Below, piece after piece: positions 1 to 10,781 of a DNA stretch of 64,000 nucleotides. Under the pieces are notes generated by a model, which saw only the letters and a program-made list of their open reading frames with translations, did not search any database and had not been told where the DNA came from. The DNA comes from Nematostella vectensis (Eukaryota > Cnidaria > Anthozoa > Actiniaria > Edwardsiidae). Each line of letters opens with the position of its first letter. The first letter of the stretch is position 1. The stretch is taken from positions 11,824,203-11,888,202 of the forward strand of contig NC_064037.1 in assembly GCF_932526225.1 (NCBI RefSeq). The letters run 5' to 3'. The position numbers and the translations under genes were made by a program.

Positions 1-374
1 CACTAGATAGCAACAGATTACTTGGGGCAGAGAACAGCGAATCAAGAGCTTTCCGTTGTTTTTATTATTATGCAAATTTTTCGCATTTCAGTTAAGAAGT
101 TTTATGTATAAAACGCACCCTGATTCTGGAGGTCATTTTGGCGAAAAAGAGTAAATATGGTATATAAAATTAAATTAAGTTACTGGATACACAATTGTCA
201 CAATAGATTTAGTGGTGTATCAATTGGCTGTCTGACTCCCACTTTCTTTAATAAAATATGAACCACTTAGGACAGCTTCCTTGATTGCATCCCCAGAAAG
301 ATTTTTTCCTCCACACCCTTTATTATCTAGACACATTGTCAAATGACATGACTGAATGTTGTTCTCTTTGGTAG

Positions 375-1891
375 ACTCAAGCCCAGATGATTCAACAGCC
401 ACAAGCGCAGGAGCAGGGTGGGACGGATCCACAGTATGCCACGGTAAGCCTGTCATGCGACATATAACTGCCCTAGTGGCCGTTTTAGACCTATATGGGA
501 TGCAGTATAACCAGGAAGAAACACAACTGATGTAAGGAATTTGTCAAATATTGTTCCCAAGAAGCATTACAGGAACACATCGCAATATATAGTTTATATT
601 CAAGCATTATTGTACATGTACTTTAGATAAATCCCAACAGAAAAAAAATCCATCAGTGTGTGTAAAAAAATCTTGTACCAGATAACTTCAAAATCTGCAG
701 CCAGTAGTTTTGGCATTTTTAGAACTGTAAACATGTCAGTACATGGTTTCTCCATTGAAATACATTCATTGGAAGTTTTCAAAATTGATTTTGAATTCCC
801 CAAAAGACACTGTTATTGTTTAATATGTTCCAGATCTATTTAAACTCTTTAGACACAATTTTTATCTATAGATAATAAACAATTTCTGTTCGCAGCAAAT
901 CCAATTCAACTCCGCTCAAATGCAGTACTTGAGATTACAACAATTGCAATTACAACAACAGCAGCAGCAACAGCAATCCACACAAGTAACCACGCAACAG
1001 GGTGACCAGACTCAACAACAGCCAGCACAACAGACACAAGCGGCACAGCAACCCACAGAGTTCACATTTACCTCTGGCGGCCAGGTAACATAACCTAACA
1101 GTGGAAAAGGGGAAGGGAGCCATAAAGTACTTACTGCACAACCTCAGAACTTTGACCAATCAAATTCCACTTAAGAAGTCCAATCCCAAATTTGTATCAG
1201 CTGATTTTCAAGTACTAGTATAGTATCAGGGTCACTCAAATGTTGGAATGCCAATCTAAGATACAGTTGCATTTGAAAAGTGATTATTTCGGAAGTCTGG
1301 AAGAATTAAGGTTTTTTCATAACCCAAATATGGCCAAAAAAGAACCCAGCCCCCTTCTCCAGATCAATCCTGTAATCAGAACAAATGACTTAACTACAAG
1401 GCTGTTCCTAGTACTTATTCCCACCACACATTTTGAAGTTATGTTTTTTTATTATAATTTAATAACCCTGAATAGGACACCTACTGAAATAAGGAAATTT
1501 CCATGTTTTGGGCACAAAGATTTAACCCCCTTGTAACTTTCTAAAAAAATACCAGAAATAAAAACCAAAGTAGCTCTGGTAGAATCTCACGAAGTGCAAC
1601 TTCTGAGCCAAATGTGAAGGGAATTAGCTGACGACTATTTTGGTCACCTGGAATGCTTTCTCAGTCAATGACTGTTAATCCATGTGTGGTGTATATTCTC
1701 AGATATATCAAATACAGCAACACCCACACTCTGGTGTGACCACAGCAGTCGCCATAGCAACCGCACCCCAACAGCAGCAGCAACAACAACCGCAACAACA
1801 GCAATTTATACAGCAACAACAACAGCAGAATCAAGATCAAACAACACTAGCGACAACCGAGCAACAAGCTCAACAACAACAGCCTCAGTGA
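375..1891 (+). CDS. NFYC: Nuclear transcription factor Y subunit C, C-terminal activation-domain exons B-D (unit 1)
   Basis: Three exons join in frame: B 375-443, C 896-1084 and D 1703-1891, ending QQQPQ-stop. All have GT-AG boundaries (donors GTAAGC and GTAACA; acceptors GGTAG, CGCAG, CTCAG) and all are phase 0. NF-YC is the histone-fold subunit of the CCAAT-binding NF-Y trimer; its C-terminus is a Gln-rich activation domain. Recognition rests on the block order known from animal NF-YC: a QMQYLRLQQLQLQ stretch in exon C (vertebrates have LQYIRLAQ) and IYQIQQ followed by FIQ in exon D (vertebrates have LYQIQQ and FIQ). The histone fold and exon A would lie left of the window, so this copy may be the tail of the true gene. 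Exon D continues past the stop to a donor at 1900, implying a spliced 3'UTR. Confidence 0.8.
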
Positions 1892-1899
1892 GGATACAG

Positions 1900-2190
1900 G
1901 TAATTATTGAAGACACACTGGAATGAAGAGCCTGTAGAACTTGTAGAGCCTTGGAGAAGGTGCCTTCTCCTCCCATCTCCTCTTATCCCCTCCCACAGTG
2001 AGGAAGTTGAGCAGGTAATTATTGAAGACACACAGGCAGGTAGCTAGGGTTGAGGTGCCTTCTCCTCCCATCTCCTCCCCTCCCCTCCCACAGTGAGGAA
2101 GATCAGCAGGTAATTATTGAAGACACAAAAGCAGGTAGTTAGCCTTCTCTAACCTCCCCTTCCCTCCCACAATGAGTAGGGCTGGAAAGC
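1900..2190 (+). repeat. Minisatellite of about 115 bp copied from the edge of NF-YC exon D (unit 1)
   Basis: About three units, each opening with GGTAATTATTGAAGACACA and containing a pyrimidine-rich tract, CCCACAG, then about 15 bases ending GCAG before the next GTAATT. Each unit therefore reproduces a polypyrimidine tract, an AG acceptor, a micro-exon-sized segment that begins TGAGGA like the exon D stop region, and a GT donor. The same array has six units at 19,193-19,780 and three at 37,765-38,055. Confidence 0.8.
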
Positions 2191-2244
2191 CTTGTTGAAT
2201 CCCTTTCTTACATTAAGTACTAACCTCTTGTTTTTCTTGCTCAG

Positions 2245-2482
2245 ATCAGGTTATCTGGTTGCACCAACACATGCGCTCTGCACCTACTCGCTTACAGGCA
2301 ACCTGGGCATGACTAAAGAACGCTAACATGATATCGCAGATTGCATTCACACAGAAAAACCTTGCGCTTACACGGGAGGGATTATGGTCCCGAATGTAGC
2401 CTTCTTTTGCTCCGCCACGGGAAACAACGCCTATGGACCTTGTCAAAACTGACAAGCCTGGTCACAACCGGCAAGTAATAAA
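2245..2482 (+). other. Putative spliced 3'UTR exon of NF-YC (unit 1)
   Basis: A strong acceptor (TTTTTCTTGCTCAG) ends at 2244, downstream of the repeated donor region after exon D. The following sequence has a short open stretch that ends in TAA, and an AATAAA lies at 2477-2482. Since the NF-YC stop is already in exon D, this would be untranslated. Equivalent acceptors exist at about 19,882 and 38,129. No transcript evidence is available, so the exon is inferred. Confidence 0.45.
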
Positions 2483-3097
2483 CGCTAACACTTGGCTTTT
2501 TGGTCAAAGCCCTGGATGCGATCTCGTTGGGTGCTTAGCCCTGGGCAAACGAGTATGGACACTTTGCTAACAGAGCAGGTGAACTACGACACAAAGGGAA
2601 TGATGGCAAAGCATGTTGCAGAATACTCCACAATCCGCAAGCAGCAAAGCATTGTTAGCTTGGTGGTGGTAAAGGCAAAAATATACGTTTACTTAAGCAC
2701 AGATTAGGTTTGACTGTCGAATTCGTTGTATCGCGATTTGTTTATGTCTTTTCTGTTCCGCCAGTCAAATTATTCTAAGCCAATCAGATTCTTGCCATCT
2801 CTCGCCTAGTACAGTTGCCTGGCTTTCTGTCGCGACACTGGTTTTCGTCCAGAGTATAGCCAGGGAAGTGCACAAAGCGAGTCTCTGAATGGTTTTACTG
2901 ACGGAACAGACAACCAAAACAAATCGTGTTTTGAAAACGCGGGTCGCGATACCACGGATTTGACAGTAAGACCCTATAATGATACTAATCCCTTGATTTT
3001 AGACGCTTGGAACAAGACTAGTATCCTCATGCCCTCCTCCCACCACCAAGTTCTTATAGGCCAATGACTGCCCCTAAAAGTTACGAGTACGTCACTA

Positions 3098-3212
3098 GGG
3101 GCCTGTTCATAGAAAGCAGGTTAGCGCTAACCCAGGGATCTCGAAATTCGATTGGATAAAAAGGGCATTCAACCCTGGGTTAGCGTTAACTTGCCTTCTA
3201 GGAGGCCAGCCC
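3098..3212. mobile_element. Fold-back MITE with GGTTAGCGCTAACC core (unit 1)
   Basis: Two arms of about 40 bp are inverted: the left carries GGCCTGTTCATAGAAAGCAG then GTTAGCGCTAACCCAGGG; the right carries CCCTGGGTTAGCGTTAAC then TTGCCTTCTAGGAGGCC. Arms are separated by about 30 bp. No coding capacity. Copies lie at 20,742-20,853 and 38,990-39,103, so it predates the tandem duplication. Confidence 0.7.
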
Positions 3213-3667
3213 TTTTGAAGTACAGACCTCAGTTTTACAGTATCACCTTAACAGCGTCTTTGTTATCACAGATTCATGTATTGCATTCTCGCTACACGCT
3301 CACTATATTCTCAGCACTAAATGTCGCGTCGCATTATTTTATAGCTAATAAATTACTATTCTATGCAGTGTCTGTTTTTTTTCAGAAGTACTCCCTTCCT
3401 CCATAGACCTATCGGACGCTTAGTCCCAAGCGGTTACTTCCTCTCGCTTACGGGTGAAAAAAACGCCACCATTCGGGGTTTTGATTTTACATTTATTTTA
3501 TATTTCACGCAGATCAACTCGGGTGCCAAAGGCTCCAGCCCACGCTAACTTTGAGCCGAAGAGTAGCGACCTTCAATGGCGAAGCAACGAGTTAAGCCAA
3601 GAAAGCATAAGATATGCGTTCTTGGTTAAGCCTAGAGCTTCTGATTTCCATTACAAACAAACTCACT

Positions 3668-3916
3668 TAAAGCCGCATTGTCACTAGTTTACTTCCGGAG
3701 GTCCGACGGAAACCTCAACCGTTAAAAGACAAAATCTATTACAATCCGAGATATATAACAGGCTATCCGTTCTAAATTATCAATCATAACCTCAAAGAAA
3801 CTTCCCATAGACACACTGCTTTCAATATTTTGAAATATTTTTCGCGTTTTCCGTTAAAAATGATCGGAGATTGTTACGTAATCGACCGGAAGTAAACTGG
3901 TGACGATGCGGCTTTA
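3668..3916. mobile_element. MITE with about 31-bp terminal inverted repeats (TIR start AAAGCCGCATTGTCAC)
   Basis: The left end AAAGCCGCATTGTCAC...TTTACTTCCGG is the inverse of the right end CCGGAAGTAAACTGGTGAC...GCGGCTTTA. TTAA is present at both outer edges, so the target duplication could be TTAA, although the palindromic TTTAAA leaves this open. It lies just downstream of the lipoxygenase-like stop codon and so probably in its 3'UTR. Duplicated copies are at 21,303-21,557 and 39,554-39,806; a divergent relative in the opposite orientation lies at 16,632-16,889. Confidence 0.7.
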
Positions 3917-3962
3917 AACCGTTGCATGTAAGTTTACTTTGTTAAATGCAAATTTACGCTGT

Positions 3963-6900
3963 TCATGTCTGAATGCCATTTGGGAGCCATCGCGGAATAA
4001 AGTAGGGGTAGGCCAGGTGACCATCTTTGAGCCTGCGGTTATTAATTCTGATGAGCAGCGGTTCCACCAGCTCGTTGAGCCTGCAGAAATTGCGGTATAC
4101 AACGCGACGGGCTGCGCGGTCTTCTAGAAATGATGCGTAGTCAAGAAGTCTATCGTAACGAAAAGTGCCTAGGCTAGATGTGAAGGCACACTGGGTCTGT
4201 AGAATTAACAACAGGATGATATCATTGTCACAGACGTGAAGCATCTACTGACCTGAAGCCCCCGGCGTCACAATAACATACCAATGGCGTCAAATTGTCC
4301 AACGATAATTCACTAAGTAAAAACCGTAAATAAGTTCTAGCTTCCTAGCTATTCAGAAGTTTTGGGCATAGAGTACTTTTCAATATATAAAGAAGCATGG
4401 TCTATACTTTATTACCTCAGAAACAGTCCGAAGCGGTAGGTTGAGCAGGCTGAAGCGGTCAGCGGGTGCTCGGCTGTCGTTGTACAACTTTGTCGGGGCG
4501 TTCGGCACGTACGAAACATAATCAGTCAGTGGATAATTCACTGCCGTATGGCGACCGATAACTATCCACAGAAACCGAGAGATTATCGATCGTAATTGCA
4601 TCACGGACCTGACGGAGGTAGGGAAACGACGGATCTACATTACGAAAAACAGGATATATCTTAAATCTGAGTTTTCACGTATCCCTTCATATCATCAGAT
4701 ACTCCCTAATGCTGCATTCTCACCTTTCCGTTCCCATCAACAGATATTTCCTTGGCAAATGCTTGTAGCTCTTTATCCTCGAGGACGTCTTCCTTCTTTT
4801 TGTAGTATCTGAAGTTGTGAAAATGTTGTGTGCTATCAGAGACTATCAGGAATCAAAGTACACAAAGGTGGTTCAGATATTTGTTATATCGTATATGGCC
4901 AAAGCCCCCTGGGGGGGGGGTATTTTTTAGGGGATTTTCTCTTAAAAATGGTTTTTTTAAGCCTCCTGAGGTATTGTTTAGGTTAGCAATTTTTGGTCGT
5001 GCAGGTACTTTTTAGGGGTATTTTTCGAATTTTCCGACGAGCATCCCTATCACTTTTACCTTGAAGAACTTTTCGGCGAGCCTATCACGCTCTAAGTCAG
5101 CATGAAGCGTCCGCCATATTGAAAAGTGTGAGTCTGCTCGCAAAGCATCATGGAGCTAACAGAAAGGGAGTAGCCTGGGGGCGAGGCTAACGTGGCCATA
5201 TCTAAAGCGTATAAGCTAGTGGAGGGGGCCATCCCTTGTATTGCCATCTACCTCCATATGTCCTTATGAAAAATGCCCTGCATAACCTGCTACACACCCA
5301 TCCCTTGTGGTTGAGGGTTAACTTTCCCTGAACCGCCTGGCTACGGCCTTGTATCAGCTTTTATACCATCCTTTATTACTTATGTGCGGTATTTGAAGAA
5401 AGGGAGGAGCTTGCCCTGACAAAAATAAATTTACGTGCAAATCCCATGAATAGTAGTTTTCTTACGGTAAAAGGGGCTCTCCCTTACATTGTTACCTTTG
5501 TTGTTGGCGCATTTTCGTTTGGTGTATATCTCCATTAAAAGGTCGTACTTACATTTGCACATACTCCTTAGTAAAGCGCTCGAGAGCCCTGTTGAGAATC
5601 TTGCCATCGTCTCTGTATGGGTAGTACGGTAAAGTACCACGATCATCCACGCCTCGGTTCTATGAAAATAATCCATATGATATCATGTGGATATGAAAAG
5701 CAATCATTATGGACCCATGCTAGATAAAATGTATATGAATAAGAACAGGTTTGCAGAGATTTTGCGAAACGTCCCAAAACGACAACTTTAACCTAATTTT
5801 AAGATTTTTCCACTTGGAAATAAATACGTTCCAAATCACCCTGTAAAATTGCATGTTGCGAGAAGTACTTTTGATAGCTCAATCAGGATGGAACATAAGT
5901 TTAGTAAGAGGCTCGCTTCTTCCTTTTTCATCAAGAGAACGTTTTGTTTGTTGTACAGGGAATAATGTTACCATTTATCTCTTTGCCCCTCCCCAACCTG
6001 TCCTGGTCGGGCTTATGCTTACTATGAGATCCTCGGTAAAGCCCTGAGCTATCCAATCCTCGCTCTTTGCCGCGCCGGAGACAAGCTTACTTGCGCCTTT
6101 CCATCCGTAAGCGTATAAAGTGTGCATGAATTGTCCGGGTGCCAAAAGAGCGGGCGCACCCAAAACATTGGCGGTGAGGACCCCCCGGCAGTGAAACTTT
6201 AGCATCTGGTACAGAGGGTGCTTGTGGGACAGGTGTCTCTCCATGCTCACGCAGACAGCCTCGGCAACTAAGTGGGCGTGGCTAAGATGGTCCACCATTT
6301 GGCTGTACCCGCCATCGGTCACTTGCACGTTCAGTTTAGCCAGGGTCCATTTTCCTCCGTCTTTGGGTGTGAAAACGGCAGAATCTGAACAGTCGTTGAA
6401 AAATGAGAATTTTGTTCAGGTTATTAAGGACTTATATATTATTTAGGGTTAATGGCGCGTTATTGAGAGCCACAGAATTATGCATTAATCCTAATGCCAA
6501 CTCTAGCTTACCCTAGAGTAGTCAAGGCTTCGTCCGTAATGGGACCAAGGACCCAATCCCTGGATCCAATGTGCCTTCCTACCTAGTCCAGTCATTGGTT
6601 CGCCCCTGATAAGGGACCACATAGCGTGGACAAAGATTCACCCTTGATGTTAACAAAAGAACTATTTTCTTATTAGAAGAATGACACATCCCTCGTGTGA
6701 CCAAGAACCCCATCCCTCGTGTGACCAAGAATCCCATCCATCGTGTGACCAAGAACCCCATCCCTCGTGTGACCAAGAATCCCATCCATCGTGTGACCAA
6801 GAACCCCATTCCTCGTGTGACCAAGAACCCCATCCCTCATGTGACCATGAACCCCATCCCTCATATGACCATGAACCCCATCCCTCGTGTGACCAAGAAC

Positions 6901-9900
6901 CCCATTCCTCGTGTTACAAAGAACCCCATCCCTCGTGTGACCAAGAATCCCATTCCTCGTGTGATCAAGAATTCCATCCTTCGTGTGACAAAGAATCCCA
7001 CCCCTCGTGTGACCAACAATCCCTTCCCTCGTGTGACCAACAATCCCATCCCTCGTGTGACCAACAATCCCATCCCTCGTGTGACCAAGGATCCCATCCC
7101 TCGTGTGACCAAGGATCCCATCCCTCGTGTGACCAAGGATCCCATCCCTCGTGTGATCAAGGATCCCATCCCTCGTGTGACCAAGGATCCCATCCCTCGT
7201 GTGACCAAGGATCCCATCCCTCGTGTGACCAAGGATCCCATCCCTCGTGTGACCAAGAATCCCATCCCTCGTGTGACCAAGAATCCCATCCTTCGTGTGA
7301 CCAAGAATCCCATCCCTCGTGTGACCAAGAATCCCTTCCCTCGTGTGACCAACAATCCCATCCCTTGTGACCAAGAACCCCATTCCTCATGTGATCAAGA
7401 ATCTCATCCCTCGTGTGACCAAAACTCCCATCCCATCCCTAGTGTGGCCAAGAACCCCATCCCTAGTGTGGCCAAGAACCCCATCCCTCGTGTGACCAAG
7501 AACCCCATCCCTCGTGTGACCAAGAATCCCATTCCTCGTGTGACCAAGAACCCCATCTCTCGTGTGGCCAAGAACCCCATCTCTCGTGTGGCCAAGACCC
7601 CCATCTCTCGTGCGACCAAGAATCCCATCCCATCCCTCGTTTGACCAAAAACACCATCCCTTATGTGACGAATAACCGAATCCCTCGTGCGACTAAGAAT
7701 CCCATCCCATCCCTCCTGTGGCCAAGAACCCCATCCCCCGTGTGACCAAGAACCCCATCCCATCCCCCGTGTGACCAAGAACCCCATTCCATCCCTCGTG
7801 TGACCAGGAACCCCATCCCAACCCTCCTCCTTTGTCCCTAGCCTGAACAAAGGTTCACCCTTGATGTTAACAAAAGAACTATTTTCTTATAAGAAGAATG
7901 ACACATCCCTCGTGTGACCAAGAACCCCATCCCTCGTGTGACCAAGAATCCCATCCATCGTGTGACCAAGAACCCCATTCCTCGTGTGACCAAGAACCCC
8001 ATCCCTCGTGTGACCAAGAATCCCATTCCTCGTGTGACCAAGAACCCCATTCCTCGTGTTACAAAGAATCCCATCACTCGTGTGACCAAGAATCCCATCC
8101 CTCGTGTTACCAAGAACCCCATCCCTCGTGTGACCAAGAACCCCATCCCTCGTGTTACCAAAAACCCCATCCCTCGTGCGACCAATAACCCCATCCCTCG
8201 TGTGACCAAGAACCCTATTCCTCATGTGGCCAAAAACTCCTCTGGATTAACCAAGGATCCTCCTACCTGGTTTGTAGTCCATCTGTATGGCCACGGGCTT
8301 AAGGGTGTGGCTCCCTTTCCATCCCCACCTTTTCCAGTACCAATTTTTCGGCGGTTTCTCTTCCACTGATGCAAAGAGGGCGATAGGAGAATAGAAAGGC
8401 CAAAGGGTGCGATTAGCATGGTCATCTACGATGTCCTTCATGAATACCATGTCATCGGCAAGTGGGTAACGAAGAGCAAACAACAGGCCTTTTTCGATAA
8501 CCTTAAGAGACAATGACCATATCTATAAAATCTACACCTTCGCAGTTATAATTAGATGCAAATACGAAAAGGAAAACAAAAGACTGATCATTAATTATTA
8601 ACAATTGACAAAATACAGTGGTATCTCCATTAAGCAGCAAACCTCGGGAATTAGATTGGTGGCCGCTCAATAGAGGCTGGGAGCGTGATAGATATACCAC
8701 TGTAAGGGTAAGGCATGATAGATACAATATGATAGATAGGTGAAATTATTATTAGGAAGAGAAATGATCAGGCATTTGATAAACCAACCTCTTTCAGTTT
8801 TTCGTTGTTGTTTATCCTTCTTCCAAGAGCTTCTCCCACGGCCTTCTTCCAGTTGAAATTTGGGTTGAGGTTTTTTTTAAGATTGCTGAATGAAAGTCCC
8901 ACTATCAAATAAAACCTTGAATATTAATCTTGTATGAGAAACTATGATCTCGCGGAATGGAGGGAAAGGGGAGCTTCTAAGGGTGATCTGTTGATATCGC
9001 CTTTATCAGACAAGGTGACCTGTTGGTCTTACCTTTATAAGACCAGAAGAACTTTTGCGTTACCTTTATCAGAGAAGGTGGACTGTTGGTCACCGAACAA
9101 GGTGATTTGTTTGGTTTTAACTTTATCACACAAGGTGACCTTCTGATTGTACCTTCATCCGAGAGAGTGACCTGTTGCAGACCAAGTGGGTTTGCTCCAG
9201 CAAGTCGCTGCTCTGTAAAATACTTGTCCGAAAGGTATTTGGTGACGTCCATCTGGAATGGTTCGTACTCAGATGGGAGGCGCATCTTGTGCTATGGTTA
9301 CACCAGAAATGAACTTTTATACATAAATGAGATAGCAACATATCAACACTTCCACCATCATCACTAGAAGCATCGCCATCAACAGCACAGCCGTCCAGGC
9401 GCATGCTCAAGGGGGTGCGTCCACCTCTCATGGACCGCCAAAAGTATGTCATTTCTTATTGAAGGACCGCCAAAAATAATTCTATTTTCCATATGAAACC
9501 TGGCTTTGCACCTCTCCCCCCCCCCCTCCCACCACAAGAATGCCTGGATACACGCCTGGAAGCAACATCAATAGCATGATGATCATCATTATATGCATTG
9601 TTTTTAACTATCTAGTAGTAACTCCTTACCCCAAACGCTTTCTCCAAGGCAGTGCGCATATATTTGTTCAATTCCAAGAAATCTCTGTAAGTCATCTCCT
9701 CTGGTCTGCCTTTAGTCATGTCTTTGTAGAGCTCTTGAAACTTGCGCCCTGCTGCCACCATAGCAGCGTACTCTGTTAGATGGCTACTAAGCATCGGCTT
9801 GTCCTTCACGAACTTTGGATATTCCCTCGTGGACACTGCAAGGCGAGCATAAGGCATAGCAGCCGAAGGGGCGTTCAATTTAAACTCTTTCTGCTGCTTG

Positions 9901-9981
9901 TGGAGGCCCGCCTTTCTCTTTATGGAACATGCCGGGGTGACATACTGAGGAAGGGACACTTTGCAGTAACCTTTCTCAAAC
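3963..9981 (-). CDS. Lipoxygenase-like protein, catalytic domain (unit 1)
   Basis: Nine exons join in frame on the minus strand: 9630-9981, 9153-9291, 8789-8901, 8267-8501, 6023-6384, 5553-5659, 4724-4808, 4416-4634, 3963-4196; about 614 residues plus TGA. Lipoxygenases insert O2 into polyunsaturated fatty acids using a non-haem iron. Landmarks in order: RLAGANPLGLQQ, VAIQMDYKP, FTPKDGGKWTLAKL, DHLSHAHLVAEAV, HPLYQMLKFHCRG, NRGVDDRGTLPYYPYRDDG, IGRHTAVNY, YVPNAP and the end IPRWLPNGIQT. The second and third His ligands and the HTAVN Asn are present. However, the position of the first His ligand (five residues before the DHL His) is Ser, and the last residue, normally Ile, is Thr. I therefore infer weak or no dioxygenase activity. 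No PLAT domain was found. It converges on NF-YC. Confidence 0.82.
6687..8240. repeat. 24-bp minisatellite in a lipoxygenase-like intron (unit 1)
   Basis: More than 50 units of consensus CCCATCCCTCGTGTGACC + AAGAAT, in two blocks (to about 7,830 and from about 7,905). The spacer between them repeats the array's left flank (TTCACCCTTGATGTTAAC...), so a larger block has been duplicated. Some units have an extra CATCC, giving 29-bp variants. Because 24 is a multiple of three and the unit lacks stops, long open frames appear on both strands; they are not taken as genes. The array lies between exons 6023-6384 and 8267-8501. Confidence 0.92.
8990..9185 (-). repeat. Degenerate repeat of about 35 bp copied from a lipoxygenase exon donor edge (unit 1)
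   Basis: On the minus strand the exon end CAGGTCACTCTCTCGGAT-GAAG/GTACAA is followed by about four degenerate copies with the consensus AGGTCACCTTGTCTGATAAAG then GTAA. Two copies carry donors (GTAACG, GTAAGA) closer to consensus than the one inferred here. The reading frame stays open across the array in all three units. Copies at 26,932-27,127 and 45,338-45,533. Confidence 0.65.
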
Positions 9982-10781
9982 CTGAAATATGAGGAGAAAA
10001 GAAATACTGGTCATTTGGCATTGATGACAGAGATCATGGAGTCGCCTCTATTTTGTGTTTTGAGGGGTTGGAGGGTATGCTATGAAATGCAAGGCTGACA
10101 AAAGTATTTGATCATCATTTTGGTCTTACATGTTTCTTTCTATGCTGAACAACTTTGACCAATCAGATTCGGCTTGAACACTGTAAACATTTTGACCATT
10201 TTTGAAAAAAAACCCAGCCAATCAGGTTAGGGTGTTCCCACGCTCAATCGACAGACAAAAATGAAACATTCTTTAGAGGAATACTTTCGATATACACGCT
10301 GTACTATGAATTATCTAGAAGAACTCAGGTATATTTCTGTGTAATGTCAGCTTAGATTTTAATAAATTATATTCAGTTAAACTCAGCGCGGAGCTCCATA
10401 GTTATAGAAATTGGTCATAAACTAGGCGACTCAAAAATTGTGGCCAATGTCACACGCTGTCAGCTATCTGTACCACTCACGTGACCATGCGACCAGGCCA
10501 GCAAAGTGATTGATCGCTCTAAACCAATGAGAGAGTTCTAGTTCCAGCAAGAACCGGGGGGAATTGAAAAAGACGGGGGATTAAGCCTATTCTGACTTTC
10601 GACGTAAAACGAATGTCGGAATGCATGATTGCAGAAACGAATTAACAAGAAAAAGTGAGAAAATGCAACTGATTAGCCAGTAAAATGGCCGTATGAAAAT
10701 GAGAATTTAAAGGATATGTCTGTCTAAGGAACTGCTTTGTACTTTTACATGCTTGAAATATTATCAGCACGACTTCTTTAC

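Noticed and set aside
220-456. Minus-strand 78-codon frame overlapping NF-YC exon B, repeated in units 2 and 3
   Set aside because: Repeats only because the segment is duplicated; it has no motif and overlaps a supported exon on the other strand.
950-1159. Leucine-rich antisense frame over NF-YC exon C
   Set aside because: It is the reverse strand of CAA/CAG codons; the + strand has splice sites and NF-YC motifs.
6673-7644. Long repetitive open frames on both strands (DQESHPSC, NPIPRVTK, GILGHTRD and similar) here and in the equivalent parts of units 2 and 3
   Set aside because: They are by-products of a stop-free 24-bp repeat inside an intron; several frames are open at once and composition follows the repeat, not codon use.
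6687-8240. Possible CRISPR array because of regular short repeats
   Set aside because: Repeats are directly adjacent with no unique spacers, no cas genes are present, and the surroundings are spliced eukaryotic genes.
10482-10495. CACGTG E-box near CCAAT in the lipoxygenase intron region as a promoter
   Set aside because: Single short motifs without supporting structure; too common by chance to call.
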